Below are positions 7,598-15,800 of a stretch of DNA of 62,372 bases, piece by piece. The notes under the pieces were generated by a model. The model was not told the DNA's origin. It made no database searches and worked only from the letters and a program-made list of their open reading frames with translations. The stretch's first letter is position 1; each line of letters begins with the position of its first letter. This DNA comes from Acidobacteriota bacterium (lineage in GTDB: Bacteria; Acidobacteriota; Terriglobia; Bryobacterales; Bryobacteraceae), in NCBI GenBank assembly GCA_005808475.1, contig SYLY01000393.1, positions 1 through 62,372 on the forward strand. The letters run 5' to 3'. A program made the position numbers and the translations under genes.

Positions 7598-10381
7598 ATG
7601 CGGAAATCGGGGCCAGTCCTCGCGCTCGTTGGCTTCGCGGCGTTCCTTGCGGTGAGAACTCCTTCTCAACAGGGCACGCCAGCCGCGCCGGCGGGGCGTA
7701 TCGCGCTGCTGGCCGATTTCGGCCTGACGGCGAAGGTGGAGCAACGCTGGGACGGCAAGGCGCTGCTCACCAACGCCACGCTCGTTTCCATCGAGGGCCG
7801 CCACCTCTCGGAAGGCGACGGAGTGAAGCCGGACGGATCGTGGACGGCTGTCACGCGCCGCGACGCGGTGGCGCCATACGCCGATCTCCACTACACGGAG
7901 ATGCGCCCCGGGTCGACGCCGGAAGTTTTGCACAAGCCGGTGGGCGTGTATCTGACGGTGGACCCGCAACCGGGCGCGAGGGTGACGCTCGAGACCGCGC
8001 GGGGCAAGTTCGATTTCGACATCGCCGCGCTGTCTGGCGAGCCCACGCCGTTCGCCGGTGGAGCCGGATCGATCCGGCTTGTGCCGCCAGTGGAGCGGTT
8101 GAGCGGCCCCGAGTACGAAGACGACGAACCGTCGATCGCCGCGCTGCCGAATGGCAACGTCGCGGTCGCGTGGGTCGCGTACAAGGGCGAGGCCGATCGC
8201 GTGCTGGTTCGCACCCGCGCGGGCGAACTGTGGTCCGCGCCGGAGGAGGTTACTCCGAAGCCCGCCGACGTGTTCCGCGCCTCGGTCGCGGCAACGGCGG
8301 ATGGCGCCCTGCATGTGTTCTGGAGCCAGCGCGACAACGAGCGATTGGTGCTGTGGATGGCGCGCAAGAGCGGCGGCAAATGGTCCCCGCCAGTGGCCGT
8401 GAACGCGACGGGATCGGCCACGTTTCATCGCGCCGCGGCGTGGGGATCGAACGCATTCGTGGCCTACCAGAGCTTCGTGAACGGACAAAGCGACATCTAT
8501 CTGGCGCAGTGGAACGGCCAGACGATGCAGAACTTCAAGATGAGCGAATCGTCGGCCAACGACTGGGAACCGCAGGTCGCGGCTGGCGCGGATGGGTCCG
8601 CGCACGTGGTGTGGGACGGCTACGACAAAGGCAACTACGACGTCTTTCATCGCTCCATCCGCAACGCGACGCCCGGTCCGGTGGCGGCCGTCACGAGCGG
8701 CCCAGAATTTCAGGCGCACGCATCGGTGGCGGTGGACGACCGCGGCCGGCCGTGGGTTGCCTGGGACGAGTCCGGCGTGAACTGGGGCAAGGACCAGGGG
8801 TTCCTTTTGCCCACGCCGCTGGCGACGCCGCTGCACCAACGCCGTTGGACGCGAGTGGCGATGCTCGACGGAGCGGGTTGGCGCGCGCCGAAAGCAAGCC
8901 CTCCGAGCATGGAGTACAACGCCGAGCATCCGCATCTGGCGTTTTCGGGTACGGGCGCGCTCACGATGGTGTTCCGCCACTGGACCAGGCGGCTGTCCCG
9001 GTCGATCGGCAGCTCGATCGTCTGGGAGAACTACGTCACCGCGTTCGACGGCGCGCGATGGACCTCGCCACAGCCGGTTCCGAACAGCGGCGGCTGGATT
9101 GAGAAGCCGGCGCTCGTCACGCGCGATCCCAAAGGCGCTCTGTGGGCGGCCTGGATGACCGACAATCGTCCGTTCACGTCCACCATCCCCGGCAACTCCG
9201 ACGTGCTGGCGGCGAAGCTTCCCGCCGGTCCGAACGGCGCGATCGGCGCCGAGTCGACCGAGCCGTTCCGCGAACCGCTCACCGAGGAGATCCCCGTCCA
9301 CAACACGGAAGAATCGGACGTGCGCGCCATCCGGTCCTATACGATCCTCGCCGGACCCAAGAAGTACAAGATCTACCGCGGCGACATGCACCGCCACACC
9401 GACATCTCGCAGGACTTCAAATACGACGGATCGCTGTTCGAGGTCTACCGGTACGCGCTGGACGCCGCCGGATTCGACTACCTCGCGCCCACCGATCACC
9501 AGACCGGTTACGACCAGGAGTTCTCGTGGTGGCAAAACCAGAAATACGTCGATTTGTTCCTGGTCCCCGGCCGCTTCGTTCCGTTATTCGGGTACGAGCG
9601 CAGCTTGAAGTATCCCAACGGGCATCGCAACATCATTTGGTCATACCGGGGCGTGCGGACCCTGCCCATCCCGGCGGACGAAGCCGCCGGCGAGGTGGGC
9701 GCGAAAAAGCTATTCGAGCATTTACGCGCGACCAAGGGCATCTCGATGCCCCATTCCTCGGCGACGGCCCAGGGCACCGACTGGCGGGATAACGATCCGG
9801 AGGTGGAGCCGCTGGTGGAGATCTATCAGGGTTATCGCGCCAGCTACGAGTACGAGGGCGCGCCGAAGGCCGCCACCGAACTCAACCAACACGCGCAGAA
9901 GAGCGGCTGGCAGCCGCAAGGATTCTATTGGAACGCGCTGGCGAAGGGCTACAAGCTGGGCGTGCAGGCGTCGAGCGACCACTGGTCGACCCACATTTCG
10001 TACGCGTGCATCATCGCCGAGCAGCCGACGCGTGAAGGGCTGGTCGACGCGATGCGCAAACGCCACGCCTACGCGGCCACCGACAACATCGTGCTCGACT
10101 TCCGCGCTCGCGACGGCGCCAGCGAGTACATTCAGGGCGACGCGTTCGACGCGCAGTCCAACCCGAAGTTCTACCTGCAGACAAGCGGAACCGCGACGAT
10201 CAAGCAGATCGATCTCATCTCGAACAAGCGGTTCCTCTACACCTCGCGGCCGGCCGCCAAGTCGACCAGCTTCGAGTTCACCGACCGGAATCCGCCTCCC
10301 GGCGAGTCGTGGTACTACGCGCGCGTGATGCAGGAAGACGGTCAGATCGCCTGGAGCTCGCCGATCTGGGTGAAGCGGTAG
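7598..10381 (+). CDS. Secreted beta-propeller / PHP-type metal-dependent hydrolase fusion (DUF3604-like)
   Basis: 927 residues from the ATG with a signal-like N-terminus (GPVLALVGFAAFLAV); the longer frame upstream lacks sense as a protein. Residues about 150-530 are a beta-propeller-like region with sialidase-type wording (GELWSAPEEVT, GKWSPPVAVN, ARWTSPQPV). Residues about 580-830 are a PHP-like domain: RGDMHRHTD (H598, H600) supplies the first HxH metal ligands, followed by APTDHQTGYD, a later MPHSSAT and SSDHWS. The family recalled is DUF3604, putative phosphoesterases or metal hydrolases. TATCCT sits 6 nt before the ATG with no Shine-Dalgarno. It converges with the next gene, with one base between them. 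Substrate unknown. Confidence 0.72.
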   Translation: MRKSGPVLALVGFAAFLAVRTPSQQGTPAAPAGRIALLADFGLTAKVEQRWDGKALLTNATLVSIEGRHLSEGDGVKPDGSWTAVTRRDAVAPYADLHYTEMRPGSTPEVLHKPVGVYLTVDPQPGARVTLETARGKFDFDIAALSGEPTPFAGGAGSIRLVPPVERLSGPEYEDDEPSIAALPNGNVAVAWVAYKGEADRVLVRTRAGELWSAPEEVTPKPADVFRASVAATADGALHVFWSQRDNERLVLWMARKSGGKWSPPVAVNATGSATFHRAAAWGSNAFVAYQSFVNGQSDIYLAQWNGQTMQNFKMSESSANDWEPQVAAGADGSAHVVWDGYDKGNYDVFHRSIRNATPGPVAAVTSGPEFQAHASVAVDDRGRPWVAWDESGVNWGKDQGFLLPTPLATPLHQRRWTRVAMLDGAGWRAPKASPPSMEYNAEHPHLAFSGTGALTMVFRHWTRRLSRSIGSSIVWENYVTAFDGARWTSPQPVPNSGGWIEKPALVTRDPKGALWAAWMTDNRPFTSTIPGNSDVLAAKLPAGPNGAIGAESTEPFREPLTEEIPVHNTEESDVRAIRSYTILAGPKKYKIYRGDMHRHTDISQDFKYDGSLFEVYRYALDAAGFDYLAPTDHQTGYDQEFSWWQNQKYVDLFLVPGRFVPLFGYERSLKYPNGHRNIIWSYRGVRTLPIPADEAAGEVGAKKLFEHLRATKGISMPHSSATAQGTDWRDNDPEVEPLVEIYQGYRASYEYEGAPKAATELNQHAQKSGWQPQGFYWNALAKGYKLGVQASSDHWSTHISYACIIAEQPTREGLVDAMRKRHAYAATDNIVLDFRARDGASEYIQGDAFDAQSNPKFYLQTSGTATIKQIDLISNKRFLYTSRPAAKSTSFEFTDRNPPPGESWYYARVMQEDGQIAWSSPIWVKR

Positions 10382-10382
10382 G

Positions 10383-10745
10383 CTACCGGGCGGCGCGAGG
10401 CTTGGACGCGCGCGGCTTTTTCGTGGCCGCGTTCTTCGCGGTCCGTAGCCGCCACGCCGCTCGAACGGCGCCTTCGAGCACATCCTCCGTGGCGGCGGCG
10501 AGCCGCACGTGCGTGGCGCCCATGCGTCCCCAGCCCCCGTGGACGGGCAGAAACAGGTCTGGCCGCTCTCCCACGAAGTCAGCCTGGGTCTCTGGCGTCA
10601 GCATCAGGTTCCCGTAACCTTCCCGCACGGACGCCAGAGTCGCGAAGATGCGGCCGCCCACGCGGAAATCCACCGCGCCCATGTGCGATCCTTCTTCCGC
10701 TCCCTCGAGCGATAGCGCGATCCTCCGGAAGTCGTCCTCGGTCAC
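10383..10745 (-). CDS. MmcQ/YjbR family protein
   Basis: 120 residues, small and soluble. The N-terminus TEDDFRRIALSLEGAEEGSHMG, the middle GRIFATLA and the LMLTPETQADF segment match the MmcQ/YjbR (DUF419) fold, a double-wing-like small protein often labelled DNA-binding although no reaction is established. The C-terminus is very basic (KNAATKKPRASKPRAAR), which fits nucleic-acid contact or simply a tail. It lies 10 bases upstream of the small secreted protein gene on the same strand but has no functional relation that I can see. Confidence 0.85.
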   Translation of the reverse strand: MTEDDFRRIALSLEGAEEGSHMGAVDFRVGGRIFATLASVREGYGNLMLTPETQADFVGERPDLFLPVHGGWGRMGATHVRLAAATEDVLEGAVRAAWRLRTAKNAATKKPRASKPRAAR

Positions 10746-10755
10746 GGCGGTCCTC

Positions 10756-11172
10756 CTACTGGCGGACCAGCCGCTCGAGCTTCAAGGTGGTCTTGGCCGT
10801 GGGGCGATTCGCCGTCTGCGTTCCGCCGCCGTTACCCGCGTTGGTGGATCCCTGGCGCTCACGCGTCAAGTCGAGCTTCCCGTCCTTCAGCGAGCCGGTG
10901 AACAATTGCCGCGTCTCGTTGATCTGGTTGCCCGCCTGTTCGGGTGAGACCACCGCGAAAGTCACCGAATCGCCCTCCACCTTGCCCTCGACGACGGGCG
11001 AACTGCCCGAATCGCCGTATAGCTTCCCCGTGAGAACCGAGCCCTTCTGCTCCAGCTTGAACGCGATGTCGACAAGCTCGTTGTTGCGGGCCGTCATCCG
11101 GCCCACCCAGATCCCGCTGAGATCGGCGGCCATCGCGGACGCCGCGAACCATGCCAAAAACGCGATTCGCAT
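10756..11172 (-). CDS. Small secreted protein, lipocalin-like
   Basis: 138 residues from ATG at 11172, with a short signal peptide (MRIAFLAWFAASAMAA). After the signal comes DLSGIWVGRM, then alternating beta-strands with SVLTGKLYG, VEGKVEGDSVTF and FTGSLKDGKLDL, a pattern found in small secreted beta-barrel proteins of Acidobacteria that are usually annotated hypothetical. A longer frame over this gene is an artefact of the antisense DUF1552 region. It starts 8 bases after the DUF1552 stop, so it is the third gene of cassette A. Role unknown; the context suggests an accessory surface component. Confidence 0.7.
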   Translation of the reverse strand: MRIAFLAWFAASAMAADLSGIWVGRMTARNNELVDIAFKLEQKGSVLTGKLYGDSGSSPVVEGKVEGDSVTFAVVSPEQAGNQINETRQLFTGSLKDGKLDLTRERQGSTNAGNGGGTQTANRPTAKTTLKLERLVRQ

Positions 11173-11180
11173 GCCGCCGC

Positions 11181-12518
11181 TCACGCCGCTTTCAACACGC
11201 CCGGCAGCGGACCCGTGCTGTCGGCGAACCGCTCCACCGGCGCGCCGAACGCGTCCAGCATCGAGACATAGAGGTTCGCCAACGGCGTGTCCTCGGTGTA
11301 GCCGAGGTGCCGGCCAGTATCCAGACGTCCGCCGCCGCCGCCGCCCAGCAGCAGCGGCAGATTGTGGGGATCGTGCTTGTTGCCGTCGCTCAACGCGGAC
11401 GCGAACAGCACCATCGAGTTGTCCAAAACCGTCGATGCGCCTTCCTTCATCCCAGCGAGCTTGTTCAACAGATAGGCGAACTGCTCCACGTGCCAGCGGT
11501 TGATCAACTGGTACTGGCGCAGCTTGTCGGCGTCCTTCTGATGGTGCGAGACGTCGTGGTGGCCCGCGCTCACACCCTCGAGGAAGCGAAAGCTCACGTT
11601 GCTCACCGCGTTGCCGAACATGAACGTGCTCACCCGCGTGGTGTCGCTCTGGAACGCGAGCGCCATCATGTCGAGCATGAGGCGGACATGCTCGGCGTGA
11701 TCCTTGGGACGTTCCGGCGGCGCCGCCGAGGCGTCGATCGCGACCCGAGGCTTCCACGAATTCGCCGTTTTCTGGCTCGCGCGTTGCACGCGCTCCTCGA
11801 GCCCGCGCATCACCGAAAGGTACTCGTCCAGGCGGATCTTGTCGGTGGCGCCCACCCGATTGCGCAACATCCGCGCATCGCCCAGAACCCGGTCGAGCAG
11901 CAGAGCGTCCATCTTCGCGGAGTTGCCCTTGGGACCGGAGGCGGCTCCGAAGAGCCGTTCGTACGCCGACCGCGGATTGATCTCGCGCGCCAGCGGCGTG
12001 GTCGGGTTGCTCCAGGCGATGTGGGAACCGTAGATTCGCGTGTAGCCGACGACGGCGTCCACGCCGATCGCGACCGGCGTGACGCCCAATTCCAGCGACG
12101 GCAGCGGCGTCTCGTTCTTCACGCGTAGCGCTGCCAACTGGTCGAGTGAGATTCCGTTCGCGATATCGGCGCCCGGCGTCTTCTTGATGGTGGTGCACGT
12201 GAGGATGGCGGCTTCCTTCACGTAGTGGCCGTCGCCCCCCTTGGACGCGGCGTTCCACAGGTTGCTGAGCACCAGCACCCGGTCCTTCAAGTCGCGCAAC
12301 GGTTCGAGCGAAGGCGTCAGCTTGTAGTCGCTGCCCTTGTCCGCCGGAAACCACTCGGCGACGTTCACGCCGTTCGGCATGTAGAGCGCGGCCAGGCGCA
12401 CCGGAGGTTTGGACGTGGTGGGAGCCGCCATCGCCTCCATCCACGGCAAGCCGAGAGAAACGCCGGCGCCGCGAAGCAACGCGCGCCGCGAAACGGGTTG
12501 GGTCCGAAGTATGTTCAC
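11181..12518 (-). CDS. DUF1552 protein with Tat signal (cassette A)
   Basis: 445 residues from GTG at 12518, which overlaps the upstream gene's stop as GTGA. This start gives a short N-terminus directly ahead of a twin-arginine signal (SRRALLRGAGVSLGLPWMEA, R11-R12), whereas the longer ATG frame adds a Pro/Gly-rich stretch that spoils it. The body matches DUF1552: RLAALYMPNGVN near the N-terminus, SLDQLAA, ISHHQ-type histidines (HHDVSHHQKDADK) and a C-terminal LANLYVSMLDAFG. DUF1552 proteins are exported, alpha/beta alkaline-phosphatase-like in flavour, with no proven function. It is coupled to the DUF1592 gene upstream, a pairing repeated at 38133-41767. Confidence 0.88.
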   Translation of the reverse strand: MNILRTQPVSRRALLRGAGVSLGLPWMEAMAAPTTSKPPVRLAALYMPNGVNVAEWFPADKGSDYKLTPSLEPLRDLKDRVLVLSNLWNAASKGGDGHYVKEAAILTCTTIKKTPGADIANGISLDQLAALRVKNETPLPSLELGVTPVAIGVDAVVGYTRIYGSHIAWSNPTTPLAREINPRSAYERLFGAASGPKGNSAKMDALLLDRVLGDARMLRNRVGATDKIRLDEYLSVMRGLEERVQRASQKTANSWKPRVAIDASAAPPERPKDHAEHVRLMLDMMALAFQSDTTRVSTFMFGNAVSNVSFRFLEGVSAGHHDVSHHQKDADKLRQYQLINRWHVEQFAYLLNKLAGMKEGASTVLDNSMVLFASALSDGNKHDPHNLPLLLGGGGGGRLDTGRHLGYTEDTPLANLYVSMLDAFGAPVERFADSTGPLPGVLKAA

Positions 12519-14419
12519 TGCTTGGTCCGCTCCTTGGACGTTCGAGCCGGAACCGCCGCCGGGGCCTGTTCGCGGAAGGGCGCGCTCAGGACGATGGCTT
12601 CGATCCATGCTTTCGAGCTATAGTCATTTTCCTTCACTTTCGCCACGATGTCATCCACGGCGCAGGAGTCGGTCAGCGACAGACCCCGGCCCAGCGCGTA
12701 GCCGAGCATCCGGCCAGTGATGTTGCGGACGAAGAGGTCCTTGCGGTCGAACAGCGCCTTCTTCAGCTCCGCCGGGCCGTTGAACGCGGTTCCGTCGATC
12801 AACGTGCCCGCGGCGTCAATGGGCTTTCCGCCGTCCTGATCGCGCCAGCGGCCGATGGCGTCGTAGTTCTCGAGCGCGAAACCGAGCGGATCGATGCGCG
12901 AATGGCAGCTCGCGCACACCGGGTTCAGCCGATGCTGCTCCAGCCGCTCGCGCATGGATTTGGCGGACGACGGCTCCATGGCATCCTCGAGGGGCGGCAC
13001 GTTCGCCGGCGGAGGAGGAGGCGGCGTCCCGAGCATCGAGTCGAGAATCCAGGCGCCGCGCAACACCGGGCTGGTGCGGTAGGGGTGAGACGACACGGCC
13101 AGAACCGCCGCCATGCCGAGCAGTCCGCCGCGGTTGGTTCCAGGCGGCATCTCGACGAGCTGGGGCTGCTTCAGGCGCGTCTTGTCGAGCGGCAGGTTCG
13201 TCAGACCGTAGTGCTTGGTCAGGTTGCTGGTGCCGATGGTGTACTTCGAGTCGATCAGCTCTGTCAGGGGAAGTCCGCGCACCAGGACCTCCCGGAAGAA
13301 CAGGATCGGCTGAAAGCGGATATCGGCGCGCAGTTCTTCATCGGTGGCATAGGTGGGAAACAGCTTCGCGTCCGGCGCCTTCTCGCCGCCGAGTTCGCGC
13401 GTATGCAGCCACTGTTCGATGAAGCGCTGGGCGAAGTTCAACGACCGGTCGTGGCGCAGCATGCGTCCCACCATCGTCCGCAGAACTTCCGGATCCTGCA
13501 ATTGGCCCGACGCGGCGACATCGAGGAGAAGTTCGTCCGGCATGCTGCCCCACAGAAAATAGGAGAGCCGCGAGGCCAATGCATATTGATCGAGTGGACG
13601 CGGCGCCCCCGTGGTATTCGGCGGCTCCACCCGGAACAGGAAATGCGGCGAGACTAGCGCCGCGCGGATGGCGAAGAAGACCGATGGCTCGAACGCGAGC
13701 CCCTGTTTCCGCGCCGATTCGTACAAGGCGAGATACGGCGCGGCCTCGGCGGCGGGAACGGGGCGCCGGAATGCGCGGGGAAGGAAGGTATCCAGAATCC
13801 GCCGGGCGGCCTCGGTGGGCGTCACGCCCGGACCGGGCTTGGCCACCAAAATCCGCTGGCGCGGCTTGAACTCGCGCGCCGCGAAATCGGCCAGCAGCTT
13901 CGCTGTCTCGAGGTACTTCTCGGCGTGGAGCGGGGACAGGAACAGCGTCTCGGCGGCGTTGTCGAAGCCTTCGCCGCCCGCGCCATCGGCGGGAAGCCGC
14001 TGGCCGATGTCGAGGTGCATGTCGAACAGATCGCGAATGGTGGCGGCGTACTCGTCGCGATTGAGACGGTGCGCGGGAGACGGCCCGCCCCTGGGTCCGG
14101 CGGCGCAAGCTTCCACGCGGACCGCGTGGTCGACCCATCCTATGAACCGCTCCCGCTCGTCCAGCGGGGGAATCGGCGAGTTCTTCGGCGGCATCTCCAC
14201 GTTGCGAACCCGCAAGGCGAGCGAGGTCCATTTGCGGGCGTTGTCTTTCAGGGAGGTTGGCTCGGCCACCGATCGCAGGTGGAATCCGGCGGCGGGCGAT
14301 GTTCCCTCGTGGCACTTGGCGCAGTAGAGGCGCAGAAACGTCTGGCTCTGTTCGAAAGATTGCGCCGTGGCGAGCGCGGACGCGGCGAGGAGGAGCGGGA
14401 ATCGCGCGGCAGGCGTCAC
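12515..14419 (-). CDS. DUF1592-type exported protein with two CxxCH motifs (cassette A)
   Basis: 634 residues from GTG at 14419, which places the signal peptide (VTPAARFPLLLAASALATAQ) at the N-terminus and sits 7 nt after a TACAAT -10; an ATG frame beginning 19 codons earlier runs through that promoter. An N-terminal CAKCH (C33-C36-H37) is a covalent haem c motif, and a second CASCH lies near the C-terminus (C502-C505-H506, followed by SRIDPLGFALENYDAIGRW). Between them are the DUF1587/1592/1595/1588/1585 blocks, for example RLNRDEYAATIRDL, RRPVPAAEAAPYL, LASRLSYFLWGSMPD and TSPVLRGAWILD. These proteins occur in Planctomycetes and Acidobacteria; the reaction is unknown. They are usually encoded with DUF1552, as here. 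Confidence 0.9.
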   Translation of the reverse strand: MTPAARFPLLLAASALATAQSFEQSQTFLRLYCAKCHEGTSPAAGFHLRSVAEPTSLKDNARKWTSLALRVRNVEMPPKNSPIPPLDERERFIGWVDHAVRVEACAAGPRGGPSPAHRLNRDEYAATIRDLFDMHLDIGQRLPADGAGGEGFDNAAETLFLSPLHAEKYLETAKLLADFAAREFKPRQRILVAKPGPGVTPTEAARRILDTFLPRAFRRPVPAAEAAPYLALYESARKQGLAFEPSVFFAIRAALVSPHFLFRVEPPNTTGAPRPLDQYALASRLSYFLWGSMPDELLLDVAASGQLQDPEVLRTMVGRMLRHDRSLNFAQRFIEQWLHTRELGGEKAPDAKLFPTYATDEELRADIRFQPILFFREVLVRGLPLTELIDSKYTIGTSNLTKHYGLTNLPLDKTRLKQPQLVEMPPGTNRGGLLGMAAVLAVSSHPYRTSPVLRGAWILDSMLGTPPPPPPANVPPLEDAMEPSSAKSMRERLEQHRLNPVCASCHSRIDPLGFALENYDAIGRWRDQDGGKPIDAAGTLIDGTAFNGPAELKKALFDRKDLFVRNITGRMLGYALGRGLSLTDSCAVDDIVAKVKENDYSSKAWIEAIVLSAPFREQAPAAVPARTSKERTKQ

Positions 14420-14426
14420 ATTTTGG

Positions 14427-14432
14427 ATTGTA
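14427..14432 (-). promoter_or_regulatory. TACAAT -10 element, 7 nt from GTG start
   Basis: Read on the minus strand, TACAAT is followed by 7 nt and the GTG of the DUF1592 gene, with no Shine-Dalgarno between, so the transcript is probably leaderless. The 9-base sequence GGTACAATC recurs in inverted orientation at 14539-14547 for the divergent gene. Confidence 0.6.
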
Positions 14433-14540
14433 CCCCCATGGGGAAGACCGGTTCGTGGCGCCACACCAATCAACAAGCTGATTCAGGAACTGAATTCCCG
14501 ATTAAGAAGCATATTATGTACATGAACACCGATTTTACGG

Positions 14541-14546
14541 TACAAT
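14541..14546 (+). promoter_or_regulatory. TACAAT -10 element, 9 nt from ATG start
   Basis: TACAAT is followed by CAGGACCGT and then the ATG of the DUF4143 ATPase at 14556. No convincing -35 is seen at the usual distance. It forms the inverted partner of the minus-strand promoter at 14427-14432. Confidence 0.55.
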
Positions 14547-14555
14547 CAGGACCGT

Positions 14556-15734
14556 ATGGACGAGTTTCCCTTATACCGGAGAGCCATGCCGATCGACCTT
14601 CCTCCGGCGCAGTCCGCCTTCGTCTGGGGTCCGCGGAAAGTCGGGAAGTCGACGTTTCTGAAGCAGAGCTTCCCCGGTGCGCTCCATTTCGATTTCCTCG
14701 ATTCGCGGCTGCGGTTCAGCCTCACGCGCAACCCCGCCGAACTAGGCGACATCCTCGACGCCGCGCCGCCGGACAAGCTCCGCCTGCCGATCATTCTCGA
14801 CGAGGTTCAGAAAGTCCCCGAGCTGCTGGACGAGGTGCACCGCCTGATCGAGAACCGCCGGTTCTCCTTCATTCTGTGCGGTTCGAGCGCCCGTAAGCTG
14901 CGGCGCGGCCAGGCCAACCTGCTCGGCGGACGCGCCTGGCGATTCCAGATGTTCCCGCTCGTTTCCGCGGAGGTTCCGAATCTCGATCTGCTCCGCGCGC
15001 TGTCGCACGGACTGCTGCCCGCGCACTACGACGCCGCGCGGCCGGACCGTTCCCTGCGCGCCTTCGTCGACGACTATTTGAAAGAGGAGGTGGCGGCCGA
15101 GGCGCTCACCAGGAACCTTGCCGCGTTCGCGCGATTCCTCGAGGTGACCGGGATCATGAGCGGCCAGTTGGTGAACTACGCCAAGATCGCCTCCGATGTC
15201 GGCGTGGACGCCAAGACGGTGCGCTCCTATTTCGAGATCCTCGAGGACACGATGATCGGCCGTTTGCTGCCGCCACTGCCGGCGAAGCCAGGCAGCCGCA
15301 AGGAGCTGGCCGCGACGCCCAAGTTCTATCTGTTCGACACGGGCGTGGCGCGCATCCTGCGGCGGGTGCGTCTGACGGGCCTCGACGGACCGGAGGCCGG
15401 CCACCTGTTCGAGACTTTCCTCGCGCACGAAATCCACGCGTCCATCGCCTATCTGGAGAGCCGCCGCACTGTGCATTTTTACCGCACCAAATCGGGCTCG
15501 GAGGTCGATTTCGTGATCGATCACGACCGCGTCGCCATCGAGGCGAAGCTCTCGCGCGATATCCGCAACGTCGACGCGCGGGGTCTGAACAGTTTCCTCG
15601 AGGAGTCGCCAACCGCGCGGGCGATCGTCGTCTGCCTCGAGCCGCGCAGGCGCAATGTCACCGCCTATGGCCGCAAGATCGAGATCTACCCGTGGGCCGA
15701 CTTCTGCAAGGACCTTTGGAGCGGAGCGATCTGA
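14556..15734 (+). CDS. AAA-type ATPase with C-terminal DUF4143
   Basis: 392 residues. Walker A is GPRKVGKS (residues 25-32, K31) and Walker B is LPIILDEVQK (D82-E83). The C-terminal region from about residue 190 has the DUF4143 pattern: SGQLVNYAKIASDVGVDAKT (helix-turn-helix-like), FYLFDTGVARIL, GHLFETFLAHEI and a nuclease-fold-like FYRTKSGSEVDFVI...AIEAKLS. That last block resembles the ExK core of PD-(D/E)xK proteins (E at SEVDFVI, ExK at AIEAK), which is known in DUF4143 proteins although activity is unproven. These cytoplasmic ATPases are widespread, often horizontally transferred and poorly understood. It is transcribed divergently from cassette A and stands alone. Confidence 0.9.
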   Translation: MDEFPLYRRAMPIDLPPAQSAFVWGPRKVGKSTFLKQSFPGALHFDFLDSRLRFSLTRNPAELGDILDAAPPDKLRLPIILDEVQKVPELLDEVHRLIENRRFSFILCGSSARKLRRGQANLLGGRAWRFQMFPLVSAEVPNLDLLRALSHGLLPAHYDAARPDRSLRAFVDDYLKEEVAAEALTRNLAAFARFLEVTGIMSGQLVNYAKIASDVGVDAKTVRSYFEILEDTMIGRLLPPLPAKPGSRKELAATPKFYLFDTGVARILRRVRLTGLDGPEAGHLFETFLAHEIHASIAYLESRRTVHFYRTKSGSEVDFVIDHDRVAIEAKLSRDIRNVDARGLNSFLEESPTARAIVVCLEPRRRNVTAYGRKIEIYPWADFCKDLWSGAI

Positions 15735-15800
15735 GCGGATTTCACCGAAACATCACCCGCGGACGGCATGTTCCGGCATTTGTCCTGTCACCCTTATTTC

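Larger units (their letters stand above)
14420..14555. other. AT-rich divergent intergenic region with promoters on both sides
   Basis: 136 bases between two divergent genes, much more AT-rich than the flanking coding sequence. It holds two inverted copies of GGTACAATC at its ends (promoters), a self-complementary ATGTACAT at 14516-14523, and no recognisable gene. The palindrome lies roughly 20 bases upstream of the plus-strand -10, a position where a regulator could bind, but no regulator is identified. Confidence 0.45.

Noticed and set aside
7340..9535. A 731-codon open frame on the minus strand
   Set aside because: It runs opposite the PHP-fusion gene, is very Arg-rich and has no recognisable motif; a GC-rich antisense artefact.
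11151..12128. A 325-codon open frame on the plus strand
   Set aside because: Antisense to the DUF1552 gene with repetitive Arg/His/Val composition and no motif.
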